DNA from: Burkholderia cenocepacia
GTDB taxonomy: Bacteria; Pseudomonadota; Gammaproteobacteria; Burkholderiales; Burkholderiaceae
Direction: 5' to 3'
NCBI RefSeq assembly: GCF_014211915.1
Contig: NZ_CP060039.1
Location: 1,798,001 to 1,862,000, forward strand
DNA: 64,000 bases
Position 1 is the first letter of the stretch, and each line of letters starts with the position of its first letter. Below are positions 30,635 through 37,761 of the stretch, in pieces. The notes under the pieces were generated by a model, which searched no databases, had not been told where the DNA came from, and saw nothing but the letters and a program-made list of their open reading frames with translations. Both the position numbers and the translations under genes were made by a program.

Positions 30635-30881
30635 AAACGATTGAGTGCCCGGCCGGAAACGGTCGGTGCAGAACCCTTCAAATTCGGCGAAACCCCTGAT
30701 GTGCGCATCGAGGCAACGCCGAGCCAAGCCTCGCGGCATCCGCGAGGAAGGTGTAGAGACTAGACGGGGGGCGCCTAAGGCGCACGGGCAGCGGTCATGC
30801 CCGCGCGCGACGGTGAAGGCATAGTCCAGCGCACGAACGGTTCGCGCACGCGACGCCGGCTTTGAAAGAAGCAGTGTGACG
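30635..30881 (+). ncRNA. Group I (IC3-type) self-splicing intron, 247 nt, no ORF
   Basis: A full group I fold can be drawn. P1 joins exon ACTT (30631-30634) to GAGT (30643-30646) with the required U-G at the splice site. P2 is 30647-30655/30660-30669 with a GAAA loop. P4 is CGGCG/CGCCG, P5 has a GATG/CATC stem, P6 is CCTCGCG/CGCGAGG, P7 is GACTA (30758-30762)/TAGTC (30822-30826), P8 is GCGCC-TAA-GGCGC, and there is a P9 hairpin. The intron ends in G (30881). The conserved P, Q, R and S blocks match the short tRNA-intron class known from cyanobacterial tRNA-Leu and Azoarcus tRNA-Ile. It encodes no endonuclease. Confidence 0.93.
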
Positions 30882-30933
30882 AAAATCCGCCGCCTTAACT
30901 GGCTTGCCGGTTCGAGTCCGGTCCCCGGCACCA
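30882..30933 (+). other. Prophage attachment site attL (3' exon of tRNA-Leu)
   Basis: The tRNA reads into the prophage and an integrase gene starts 163 bases after its CCA end. This is the usual arrangement for tyrosine integrases that use a tRNA 3' end as attB, the phage restoring the exon. The exact core and its length cannot be set because attR is outside the window; exon 2 is the likely core region. Confidence 0.6.
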
Positions 30934-31060
30934 TCTTATTCTGTAGCGAAAGCTATCCTACAAGTAGTAAACCCAATCCAATTAAGGCTTTCCGTGCTAT
31001 CGTCCCGATCCGGGATGGTAGCCGCGTTGTAGCAAAAACAAGCCATTTTTGCACTCGCGT

Positions 31061-31089
31061 GCACCAGAATCGCACCACGATTTGCACCA
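31061..31089 (+). repeat. Three GCACCA direct repeats at 11-12 bp spacing
   Basis: GCACCA occurs at 31061-31066, 31072-31077 and 31084-31089, one helical turn apart, directly before the integrase start. The same hexamer ends the tRNA (GGCACCA at 30927-30933). Phased repeats beside int are typical of integrase arm-type sites, so these may be bound by the integrase and regulate its gene. Confidence 0.45.
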
Positions 31090-31095
31090 GGGGGC

Positions 31096-32136
31096 ATGAT
31101 GGCCACATTTACGAAGCGCGGCGGCGTCTGGCGGGCACAAGTGCGCCGCAAGGGCATCAGCATGTCGGATACGTTCCCGAACAAAGCTGATGCCGTCGCG
31201 TGGGCGACGCGGATCGAGCATGAGATCAACGTCGGCAAGCTGACGCCTGGCACGAAGCACACGTTCGCGGACGCGCTGCGTGAGTATGAGAAGCGCGTCA
31301 GTCCGTCGAAGCGCACGGCGCGATGGGAAGCAATCCGCTTCGCCGCGTTCATCCGTGACTTTCCGGACCTTGCTGCGATGCCGCTCGCGGACGTGACGGC
31401 CGAGCACATGGGGAGATGGCGCGATGCGCGGCTCGCTGGAGACAAGAACGCGGGCCGGGATGAGGTTGGCACTGCGACCGTGCTGCGCGAGATCAACCTG
31501 CTGTCTCACGTTTTCACGACCGCGCGCGACGAATGGAAGTGGATCACCGAGAGTCCGCTCACCGGCATGCGGCGACCGACCGAACCTGAGCCGCGCAAGC
31601 GGCGCATCACTGATGAAGAAGTCTGTCTGTTGCTCGGGCGGCTCGGGTATCGCGAGGACGGAACGCCGACCACGAAATCAGCGCGGATCGGCGCGATGCT
31701 CGTGTTCGCGATCGAGACAGCGATGAGGGCCGGCGAGATCGAGGGGATGACGTGGGATGCGGTCGACCTGAAAAAGCGCTACGTGCACCTGCCGCGCACG
31801 AAAACCGGTGTCGCCCGGGACGTCCCGCTGTCGCCGCGTGCGCTCGCGGTACTGGAGCAGCTCGCGCCGCTGAAGAAGGAATTCGAGGGGAACGTATTCG
31901 GCGTCGACGCGCCGTCGCGCGACGCTCTATTCCGAAAGGCCAAGACGGCGGCCGCCCTGGTCGACCTGCATTTCCACGACGCGCGCCGCGAGGCGCTGAC
32001 GCGGCTGTCGAAGATCTTCAACGTGATGGAGTTGGCGAAGATCAGCGGCCATCGCGACCTGCGTATCCTGCAGGCTGTCTATTACGCGCCGCACGCCGCT
32101 GACCTTGCCGACAAACTGCATCAGGCTTCGACGTGA
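31096..32136 (+). CDS. int: Tyrosine-recombinase integrase
   Basis: This 346-residue phage integrase has an N-terminal AP2-like arm-binding region (G-G-V-W-R-A-Q-V-R-R-K-G), a SAM-like core-binding domain and a catalytic domain with Arg near 211 (A-M-R-A-G-E-I), H-D-A-R-R near 294, S-G-H-R-D near 317 and the nucleophile Tyr in A-V-Y-Y near 329. It inserts the phage into the adjacent tRNA-Leu. The start may be 31096 or the second ATG at 31099. It is the only rightward gene in the left arm and its 3' end overlaps the last leftward gene by 16 bases. Confidence 0.94.
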   Translation: MMATFTKRGGVWRAQVRRKGISMSDTFPNKADAVAWATRIEHEINVGKLTPGTKHTFADALREYEKRVSPSKRTARWEAIRFAAFIRDFPDLAAMPLADVTAEHMGRWRDARLAGDKNAGRDEVGTATVLREINLLSHVFTTARDEWKWITESPLTGMRRPTEPEPRKRRITDEEVCLLLGRLGYREDGTPTTKSARIGAMLVFAIETAMRAGEIEGMTWDAVDLKKRYVHLPRTKTGVARDVPLSPRALAVLEQLAPLKKEFEGNVFGVDAPSRDALFRKAKTAAALVDLHFHDARREALTRLSKIFNVMELAKISGHRDLRILQAVYYAPHAADLADKLHQAST

Positions 32137-32369
32137 GACTCGGCCCACGCAATCACGTCCTTGGCGCGCCAGAGCGGGCGGGCGCGCTCCGTGCTGCTAC
32201 GGCCTGAAGGGATGCGAATCGGGCGCGGGAACCCGTCCTGCGTGATGATCCACTGCCGCGTGTGCTGCTCGCTGCGGTGCAGGTATGCGGCCAGCTCGGC
32301 CAGATCCCAGAGCGCGTGCGGCGTCAGGCGCGAGGCAATTTCCTGTGCGAGTTGAGAGAGTTCGGTCAT
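32121..32369 (-). CDS. AlpA/excisionase-like helix-turn-helix protein
   Basis: This 82-residue protein has a MerR-like winged helix (L-W-D-L-A-E-L-A-A-Y-L-H-R-S-E-Q-H-T) and F-P-R-P-I-R-I-P, W-R-A-K-D-V-I-A-W, the pattern of AlpA-type regulators and phage excisionases. It is last in the leftward operon and runs tail-to-tail into int with a 16-base overlap. It probably directs excision together with the integrase. ATG at 32369 overlaps the stop of the preceding gene. Confidence 0.75.
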   Translation of the reverse strand: MTELSQLAQEIASRLTPHALWDLAELAAYLHRSEQHTRQWIITQDGFPRPIRIPSGRSSTERARPLWRAKDVIAWAESHVEA

Positions 32370-32698
32370 CGTGCCCTCGTGGTCATGGCGAGCTCGACGC
32401 GGCGGCTGATCTCGCGATCGTAGCCAGCGAGCGTGGATTGCAGGTTGGGTGCGAGGCGCGGCCCGGCGGCCGGCGTGTCGAGCGGCACGCGCGGTAGTGC
32501 GGCCGGCGCCACCTCGTACGCCGTGTCCGTGCGCACGCGTCGATCGATCCGGATGCGGCCGGCGTAGAACAGCGTGTCGAGGAAGCACTGGACGACGGCG
32601 GTCGACGTTCCGAGTTCGCTCGCGATCTGGCATGCGGTGCGCGTGCCGCCGCGTAGGACGTCGAACACCGCGGTGCTGTTGATGCGGCGGCTGGTCAT
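32366..32698 (-). CDS. Small phage protein with possible winged-helix N-terminus
   Basis: This 110-residue protein of unknown function has an N-terminal half (T-A-C-Q-I-A-S-E-L-G-T-S-T-A-V-V-Q-C-F-L) that looks like a winged helix-turn-helix, followed by a Pro/Arg-rich tail. Start (32698) and stop (32366) each overlap the neighbouring genes by four bases, so it is translated as part of the operon. A regulatory role is plausible but not shown. Confidence 0.6.
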   Translation of the reverse strand: MTSRRINSTAVFDVLRGGTRTACQIASELGTSTAVVQCFLDTLFYAGRIRIDRRVRTDTAYEVAPAALPRVPLDTPAAGPRLAPNLQSTLAGYDREISRRVELAMTTRAR

Positions 32699-32988
32699 GA
32701 TGAGGCTCCGGTGCGGGCGGCGACCCGGATCGCGAATACTTCGACCGGTTCCGATCCGAAGTGCGGGTGGGTGATCGTGCGCATGACGAAGCCACGCCAC
32801 GGCAGTTCGAGCCGGCGCGCGGCATCGCTCGTCTTCGGGTAGCCCCGCGTCAGCACGATCCGGTCGTACGTCCGGTTGAGAAGCCGCTTCTGCCAGAACG
32901 GCGTGACGAGCCGGAATTCTTCGTCCTTCGTGCCGGCGGCGATCTGGTCGAAGTAGATGCCCTTCAGGGCGAGCGTGAGCGTGCGCAT
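32695..32988 (-). CDS. ASCH-domain protein
   Basis: This 97-residue protein has the ASCH fold signature: K-G-I-Y-F-D-Q-I-A-A-G-T-K-D-E-E-F-R near the N-terminus, then Y-D-R-I-V-L-T-R-G-Y and a late strand with V-F-A-I-R. ASCH domains are related to PUA and to amidohydrolases acting on modified cytidines; phages carry them as small RNA- or nucleotide-binding proteins of uncertain role. ATG 32988 overlaps the preceding stop. Confidence 0.75.
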   Translation of the reverse strand: MRTLTLALKGIYFDQIAAGTKDEEFRLVTPFWQKRLLNRTYDRIVLTRGYPKTSDAARRLELPWRGFVMRTITHPHFGSEPVEVFAIRVAARTGASS

Positions 32989-34310
32989 CACTGACCTCCT
33001 GCGCTGGCGGCGAGAGCCGCTTCGATTGCATCGCGAATGTCGCAGCGCTCCGGTGGGGATGCTTCGCCACACGACCCAACGCACGGGCCGAGAGCTTCGA
33101 TTGCGGCGTCGATCATTGCGTCAGTCACCTCGGCGCGCGGCTCCGGTTGCGATGTCGCGAGAAGGGCGTCGAAGAGCGGCTCAACGTCAAGCCAGTCCTG
33201 ACCATTCAGCGCGAGCGAACAGAAGGCGCGCAGGCGCTCGATGGGATCTTTTTCATCGGAATCGATTTGAAGTTCGTCATAGCGCTGCATAGCCGTCATC
33301 CCGACCCGATCGTCTGCCTGCGAAGCCTGAGCTTCGAGGCATTCGTTCCAGCCGTCGCGGTGGCCCATCGCATAGTCCCGAGCGTCTGCCTGCGCGCCGT
33401 GATCGTCGAACCACTCGCGGATCGAATCGGCGATCCGTTGCGGGTCGCAGATGTCCCCACCGGGCACGCAAGCGCGCAGCATGGCTTCAACGTCGATTCG
33501 AGCGTCTGCCTGCGCGGACTCGCTGGCATATTTCCCGTTGCGAATGTCATCCAGAACGCTTCGCGCGCGTTCGATGCGAGCCGCTTCTTTCTCCGGCGTC
33601 ACTTCGTACTCGTACAGCCGTTGTGCAGCGCCGATGACGGTCGACCATTTCACCCCGACGCCGAATCGCGTTGCGCCGACCTTCGCGGGCTTGTTCAGCT
33701 TCGCCCCTTCCGCCCCCGTCTCGTTGGCAGATGCGGCGTGGGCTTGCCAGCCTGCCCAAGCGTCGCGAACGCCGCCCCAGTAGTAGCTCCCGTCTGCGTA
33801 CTTGTGCAGTACGGGCTTGAACTCGCTGCCGCTAAAATTTCCCTTCTCAATCGCCCACGCCTCGAACGCCGCCCGCTCGTCCGCCGGCGAGGGTGCGGTC
33901 TTGGGATAGCCGGGCTTCATGCCGCGCACGATGCGCATGCTGTCGAGCATTCCGGCGCGCTCCAGCCCGAGCGCTGCGGCTTCGAGAAGCTGGTTCACGT
34001 CGGGCTCGTCGACCGGCGCTGCTGCGGGCTGCGTGGAAAGCAATTCTCGCAGTTCAACAGCGCGCGGGTTGGGGTTTCTGTCTTTCCCCAACATCGCCCA
34101 GAGGGTTTCAATTTCGGAGGCAGCGCGCTCGATTCTTCTACGATGCTCGTCGACCGGCGCTGCTGTGGGCTGCTCGACAGGGGATGCGGCGAGAAGCTCA
34201 CGAATGGTGTTGGCTTCGGATGATCCGTGCGGGCACCATGCCATTGCTTTTTCAAGGCCAATTCGTTGCTCGTCCGTCAGCGCATCAGCGCGGCTATTTT
34301 CGGTGGTCAT
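32988..34310 (-). CDS. Modular phage protein with repeated linkers
   Basis: This 440-residue soluble protein is built of short segments joined by recurring linkers: A-A-P-V-D-E twice (about 50 and 97) and Q-A-D-A/D-R three times (about 265-335). One segment (P-A-D-E-R-A-A-F-E-A-W-A with Y-Y-W-G-G-V-R-D-A-W-A-G-W-Q-A) is a module met in many Burkholderia phages. The linkers are near-identical at DNA level with in-frame spacing, suggesting module shuffling. A Cys-bearing C-terminal segment (P-C-V-G-S-C-G) could bind metal. No enzymatic motif recognised. Confidence 0.6.
   Translation of the reverse strand: MTTENSRADALTDEQRIGLEKAMAWCPHGSSEANTIRELLAASPVEQPTAAPVDEHRRRIERAASEIETLWAMLGKDRNPNPRAVELRELLSTQPAAAPVDEPDVNQLLEAAALGLERAGMLDSMRIVRGMKPGYPKTAPSPADERAAFEAWAIEKGNFSGSEFKPVLHKYADGSYYWGGVRDAWAGWQAHAASANETGAEGAKLNKPAKVGATRFGVGVKWSTVIGAAQRLYEYEVTPEKEAARIERARSVLDDIRNGKYASESAQADARIDVEAMLRACVPGGDICDPQRIADSIREWFDDHGAQADARDYAMGHRDGWNECLEAQASQADDRVGMTAMQRYDELQIDSDEKDPIERLRAFCSLALNGQDWLDVEPLFDALLATSQPEPRAEVTDAMIDAAIEALGPCVGSCGEASPPERCDIRDAIEAALAASAGGQ
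33311..34165 (-). repeat. In-frame linker repeats within the modular protein gene
   Basis: A 12-base repeat (CGTCTGCCTGCG on the plus strand) occurs at 33311, 33383 and 33503, spaced 72 and 120 bases. A second repeat, a 20-base identity, occurs at 34005-34024 and 34146-34165, spaced 141 bases. All spacings are multiples of three, so recombination between copies would swap or delete protein modules without a frameshift. Confidence 0.7.
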
Positions 34311-34322
34311 GGTGTTTGGTCC

Positions 34323-34952
34323 TCAGGTAGTGAGCTGCTTCGCGTTCGCCGCGAATACTGCGCGCGCGAATCCCATCGGCGTAGCCGAGCGGATGTCACC
34401 GCGGTCATCGGATGGGGGGGCAGCGTGGATGCGGTTGTCCGGCGCGCCAAGCCCTTCGGCGCGGTTCGGCGCCGGCATCTCGAATCCGCCGCCGGCCCAG
34501 ATGCAGGTCTTTTTGCTGTAATTGTCCGAAAGCTCGAAACCGGTGAACTCGTATGGGTGGAACGTGTAGTCCGGCTTGCGCCAGTGCGACGAGATCACGC
34601 TCACCGGATTCTCGATGCCGTATGGCACCCCAAGCGAAAGCAGGAACTCGTCGGCGACCGCAACCATCTCGATCGCCTGGGCGAGCCGGCGCAGGCCCTT
34701 TTCCTTGAACCAGCGAGCGCCGCTGACGGCGAGGTCCGTGCAGGGCGGAAACGCGAAGCCGAACATGACGGTCGAGTCCGCGGGAATTGCCGGCGCGCCG
34801 AGCAGCGCGTCCCATTGCTGGAAGACGATCCCGTCGCGCACCGTGCGGCCGACGTGCTGGATGTCGTAGCAGATGCAGCGATAGCCAGCGTCCGCCCATG
34901 GCCGTGCCATGTTGCCCGTGCGGTCGAACAGGAAAATCGCGGTCGGTACCAT
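34323..34952 (-). CDS. C5-cytosine-methyltransferase-like phage protein
   Basis: About 209 residues. The N-terminal region (F-L-F-D-R-T-G-N-M-A-R-P-W-A-D-A-G-Y) resembles the SAM-binding motif I and the following acidic strand (C-Y-D-I-Q-H). F-P-P-C-T-D matches the catalytic PPC motif IV, and Y-G-I-E-N-P resembles motif VI. It is short for a complete methylase and lacks an obvious target-recognition domain, so it may be a minimal or divergent enzyme for anti-restriction. The second ATG (34952) lies six bases after AGAGG and is preferred to 34958. Confidence 0.6.
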   Translation of the reverse strand: MVPTAIFLFDRTGNMARPWADAGYRCICYDIQHVGRTVRDGIVFQQWDALLGAPAIPADSTVMFGFAFPPCTDLAVSGARWFKEKGLRRLAQAIEMVAVADEFLLSLGVPYGIENPVSVISSHWRKPDYTFHPYEFTGFELSDNYSKKTCIWAGGGFEMPAPNRAEGLGAPDNRIHAAPPSDDRGDIRSATPMGFARAVFAANAKQLTT

Positions 34953-35113
34953 CGTCATCCTCTAAATCAGTAGATCAAGCCTCAATGGCGGCGACACGGC
35001 TCGCATATGGCAGCGTTGGCATGAAATTGCCGGCGTGACGGCGCCCACCCATCGCCCATGTCGCCGACGTTGAGGCCGGGTTGCCGCGCGACGGGTGCCG
35101 CGCGGCTGGTGGT

Positions 35114-35713
35114 TCACTCTTCCTCGACTTCCTCGTCCGGGTGCGTGTCGAGGTCCGATCCCGCGAAGGGGCGGTGCTCGTCGCTCGCATTGCTGTCGGG
35201 CCGGCCGAACAGATCGGGATCGACGTACCCATCCGGCGGCGTCAACGTGATGCCGATCTCCTGCTGCACGCGGCGCGCGATCTTGCCGTGATCCTCGTCG
35301 TCCTTCGGGTGCGCGGTGATCTTGAAGTGCACGCCGACGGAGCCGCCTTCCTGCGTGGTGAAGCGGATGTCCTTCAGGCCGCACTCGGCGAGCAGCACGT
35401 CCTCGGCGCCGCTCGCGCCGATGTGGAAGCGCAGCAGGTATCCCTCGTAGTTCCGGTCCCACACGAGGTTGCGCATGAACGGGAAGCGCAGCTCGGTCAG
35501 TCCGTCGTGCTCCATTTCGAGCTCGCCCGGCTTCGGCAGAGGACGGCGGTAGAGCATGCCGCGCAGCGCCGGGTCGAACATGTCGAGCAGATCGCCGCCG
35601 CCGACGATGTAGAGGCCGACCGAAATCGCTGGAACGCGCTCGGCGCCGTGCTTCTCGGAAACGTTCGTGCAGCTGACGATCTTCGCGAGGGTGCTGTCTT
35701 TGATTTCGAACAT
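35114..35713 (-). CDS. SSB-like phage protein with acidic C-terminal tail
   Basis: This 199-residue protein was not recognised by family. The body is a beta-rich domain, and the last ~25 residues are strongly acidic, ending D-E-E-V-E-E-E, as in single-strand DNA-binding proteins that recruit partners by an acidic tail. It lies directly downstream of a RecT-like annealase and a RecE-like exonuclease, where phages usually encode such a protein. SSB-like role is inference from tail and context. Confidence 0.5.
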   Translation of the reverse strand: MFEIKDSTLAKIVSCTNVSEKHGAERVPAISVGLYIVGGGDLLDMFDPALRGMLYRRPLPKPGELEMEHDGLTELRFPFMRNLVWDRNYEGYLLRFHIGASGAEDVLLAECGLKDIRFTTQEGGSVGVHFKITAHPKDDEDHGKIARRVQQEIGITLTPPDGYVDPDLFGRPDSNASDEHRPFAGSDLDTHPDEEVEEE

Positions 35714-35740
35714 GGTTGCTCCGGGTGGTGAGGGAGGGTG

Positions 35741-36790
35741 TTACGCGCCGAGCAGCGTTTCGCGGCGCTGGTTGTATGCCTCGGTCAGGCGCGCGCGGAC
35801 GTCTTCGGGGTAGTCGCGAACTTCGTCGCCGCAGAGGTCGAGCACGTCGACGTCGGTGCACGACTCGATCCGGCGCAGCATTTCGGCCTCGTCGACGATC
35901 GGGCCGTCAGCCGGCGGCGGTGCTTCGTCGGCCGGCTTCTTCGGTTTGCGCGCTGCGCCGCGCGCTGCGATGTCCTTCAGCGTCGTCGTCTCGCCGGCCG
36001 TCGCCGCGGGTTCGCCCATCTCGAACCATTCTTCCGGGCCGCTCATGCCGTCGCGCAGGCTCGCATAGATGCGCTTGAGGGTGACGACCTGCGCGGGCGT
36101 GATCGCGTCCAGGCGGCGCTGGATACGCTTCTCGATGTGCTCTTTCGTCACGCCGAAGCCATCGAACGCGGCGATGATCTTCTGCACGGCTTCCGGCGAC
36201 GTGTCGGCCTTAGCGTTCAGCGTCACGGCCGCCTGCTGCATGGCAGCGTCGACGACGTCGCCGGGGATCAGCGCGAGGATGCACGCGCGCACGCGGCGCT
36301 GCGCCTGGTTGGCGATCAGCTCGTAGATGTCGCGCTCATCCTTGATCTGGTAGCCGCCTTGCCGCGTGTCGCGCCAGTGGCGCACGATGAACTGCAGGCG
36401 CTTCGTCGTGCGGCTTTCCAGATCGACGCAGAACGCTTCGACTTCCGAGAACGGCACGCCCTTGGCATCGACGCCGCGCGAGCGCTCGCGGAAGCCCTGT
36501 TCGATGTTCCCCCACTGCTGCGCCATCGCCTCGGCCGCACGGATGCTCGGGCCGCTGATGTCGCTACCACCGCGCGAGAACTGGTACTGCGATTGCTCGG
36601 CCAGCGTCGGGCGCGTGAACGCGTTCAGGATCTTGTCGGTGTTCGCGATGACGTCGCGCGGGAACTGCTGCGCCATCAGGTACTTGACCTGCGTTTCCGC
36701 GAGCTCGCGGCTCTGGTCCTGCCGAGCGCCGGCAGTGTCGGCGACGGCCGTGCTGCGATTGCCAAACGGGGATGCGACGAGTTCGTTCAT
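35741..36790 (-). CDS. Phage recombination-associated protein (RecT/annealase-like candidate)
   Basis: This 349-residue protein has a central region (F-S-R-G-G-S-D-I-S-G-P-S-I-R-A-A-E-A, W-R-D-T-R-Q-G-G-Y, Q-R-R-V-R-A-C-I-L-A-L-I-P) resembling phage RecT/annealase-type proteins, then a Pro/Ala-rich linker and an acidic C-terminal segment. The exonuclease candidate is encoded immediately upstream in the operon (three bases apart), the usual pairing for double-strand-end annealing recombination. No motif alone proves the activity. Confidence 0.6.
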   Translation of the reverse strand: MNELVASPFGNRSTAVADTAGARQDQSRELAETQVKYLMAQQFPRDVIANTDKILNAFTRPTLAEQSQYQFSRGGSDISGPSIRAAEAMAQQWGNIEQGFRERSRGVDAKGVPFSEVEAFCVDLESRTTKRLQFIVRHWRDTRQGGYQIKDERDIYELIANQAQRRVRACILALIPGDVVDAAMQQAAVTLNAKADTSPEAVQKIIAAFDGFGVTKEHIEKRIQRRLDAITPAQVVTLKRIYASLRDGMSGPEEWFEMGEPAATAGETTTLKDIAARGAARKPKKPADEAPPPADGPIVDEAEMLRRIESCTDVDVLDLCGDEVRDYPEDVRARLTEAYNQRRETLLGA

Positions 36791-36793
36791 GGT

Positions 36794-37600
36794 TCAGTCC
36801 TGAAAGGCCCATGCGGGCAAAGTGATGAGGGAGATTGCGGACGGGTAACCGGGCCACTCGCCGGACGCTTCGCAGCGCGCGTACGTGGCAAGGTTGCGGG
36901 CATAGTCGGCGCGGCCCTGCGCGCGCGACGGTTCGTCGAGCATCAGCGCGTGCGCGGCGTGCGGGTAGTCGGATTCGACCGCGACGAACACGAAGGCCAG
37001 CACGTCGACGTCCGCCGCGATCGAGTACCCGTCGCTGTAAAACGCATCCTGCAGGTGATAACGCTTGCGCGCGGCCTGCCGGCGGAACTCGTCCGGCGCG
37101 GCGCTGCTGAACGTCTTCACGTCGAGCAGGATCACCGCCGATTCCGCGACGTCGCTCACGAAGTCAGGCCGGCAGCGGCACGCGACGCCCGTCGCCGGAT
37201 CGGTCCAGAACGCGGACACTTCGGCGCGGCCGCGCGACAGCGCTTCGCGGATTTCCGGCAGCGCGCGCACGGCGTCCGACTGGCGCCAGGCGGTGTCGTA
37301 CTGGTCCTTCTGGATCGCGATGCGGTCCGGATTCGCCTCGACGAAGTCCTTCCAGACCTTCGTGTTGCGATTCACGGTCGGGCCGACGACGTATCGCATC
37401 ACAAACTCATTCGGCTCCAAGATCGCGCAGTGCGCGAGCTGGCCTTCGAGTTGGCCGCCGCGCATCGTCGGCGCCGGACGCCGCGGATCGCGATGCAGCG
37501 CCCAGAAGTGCGCGGGCGACACGTTGATCGTGTCGAGCTGCGACTTCGAGACCTGGGGCCGCGCGTGGTACTCGTCGATGTCGAGGTGCTCGATCAGCAT
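36794..37600 (-). CDS. RecE/exonuclease VIII-like PD-(D/E)XK nuclease
   Basis: This 268-residue protein opens Y-H-A-R-P-Q-V-S-K-S-Q-L-D and has G-Q-L-E-G-Q-L-A-H near 60, then C-R-C-R-P-D-F and V-I-L-L-D-V-K-T, the D...D-x-K active site of phage exonuclease VIII-like enzymes. Q-D-A-F-Y-S-D-G-Y provides the following Q-x-x-x-Y helix. It should resect double-stranded ends for the neighbouring annealase. ATG 37600 overlaps the stop of the small membrane protein gene by one base. Confidence 0.8.
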   Translation of the reverse strand: MLIEHLDIDEYHARPQVSKSQLDTINVSPAHFWALHRDPRRPAPTMRGGQLEGQLAHCAILEPNEFVMRYVVGPTVNRNTKVWKDFVEANPDRIAIQKDQYDTAWRQSDAVRALPEIREALSRGRAEVSAFWTDPATGVACRCRPDFVSDVAESAVILLDVKTFSSAAPDEFRRQAARKRYHLQDAFYSDGYSIAADVDVLAFVFVAVESDYPHAAHALMLDEPSRAQGRADYARNLATYARCEASGEWPGYPSAISLITLPAWAFQD

Positions 37601-37761
37601 CACGCACCCCACACGCCGCGCGGCGCTTCCGGCGTCGTGCCGAGATACGCGATGCCGATCGCACATGCGAACGCGATCGCCGAGGCAACGAGGATCGCAG
37701 TGACGGGCCGGCGCTCGAACAGCCGGTCGAGCGCTCCGCACAGGTAGGTGATCGGGTTCAT
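37600..37761 (-). CDS. Small single-span membrane protein
   Basis: This 53-residue protein has one hydrophobic helix (about 20-40, V-T-A-I-L-V-A-S-A-I-A-F-A). Start and stop overlap both neighbours, which supports translation. Function unknown; small membrane proteins in phage early operons often interfere with host or superinfecting phage. Confidence 0.6.
   Translation of the reverse strand: MNPITYLCGALDRLFERRPVTAILVASAIAFACAIGIAYLGTTPEAPRGVWGA

Larger units (their letters stand above)
30600..30933 (+). tRNA. tRNA-Leu(UAA), interrupted by a group I intron
   Basis: Exon 1 (30600-30634) and exon 2 (30882-30933) join to a complete leucine tRNA. The acceptor GCCGGGG pairs perfectly with CCCCGGC, the D-arm has ATTGGTAAA, the anticodon stem is GCGGA/TCCGC with loop CTTAAAA (anticodon TAA), there is a long class II variable region, the T-arm has TTCGAGT, and CCA is encoded. 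The break falls between U34 and A35. A TAGAAT -10 lies at 30579-30584. As the UAA reader, this tRNA decodes TTA, rare in this GC-rich genome. The gene is also the prophage integration site. Confidence 0.93.

Noticed and set aside
30934..31020. Hairpin TAGCGAAAGCTA right after the tRNA as a terminator
   Set aside because: The stem is short and has no T-run, so it does not qualify as an intrinsic terminator.
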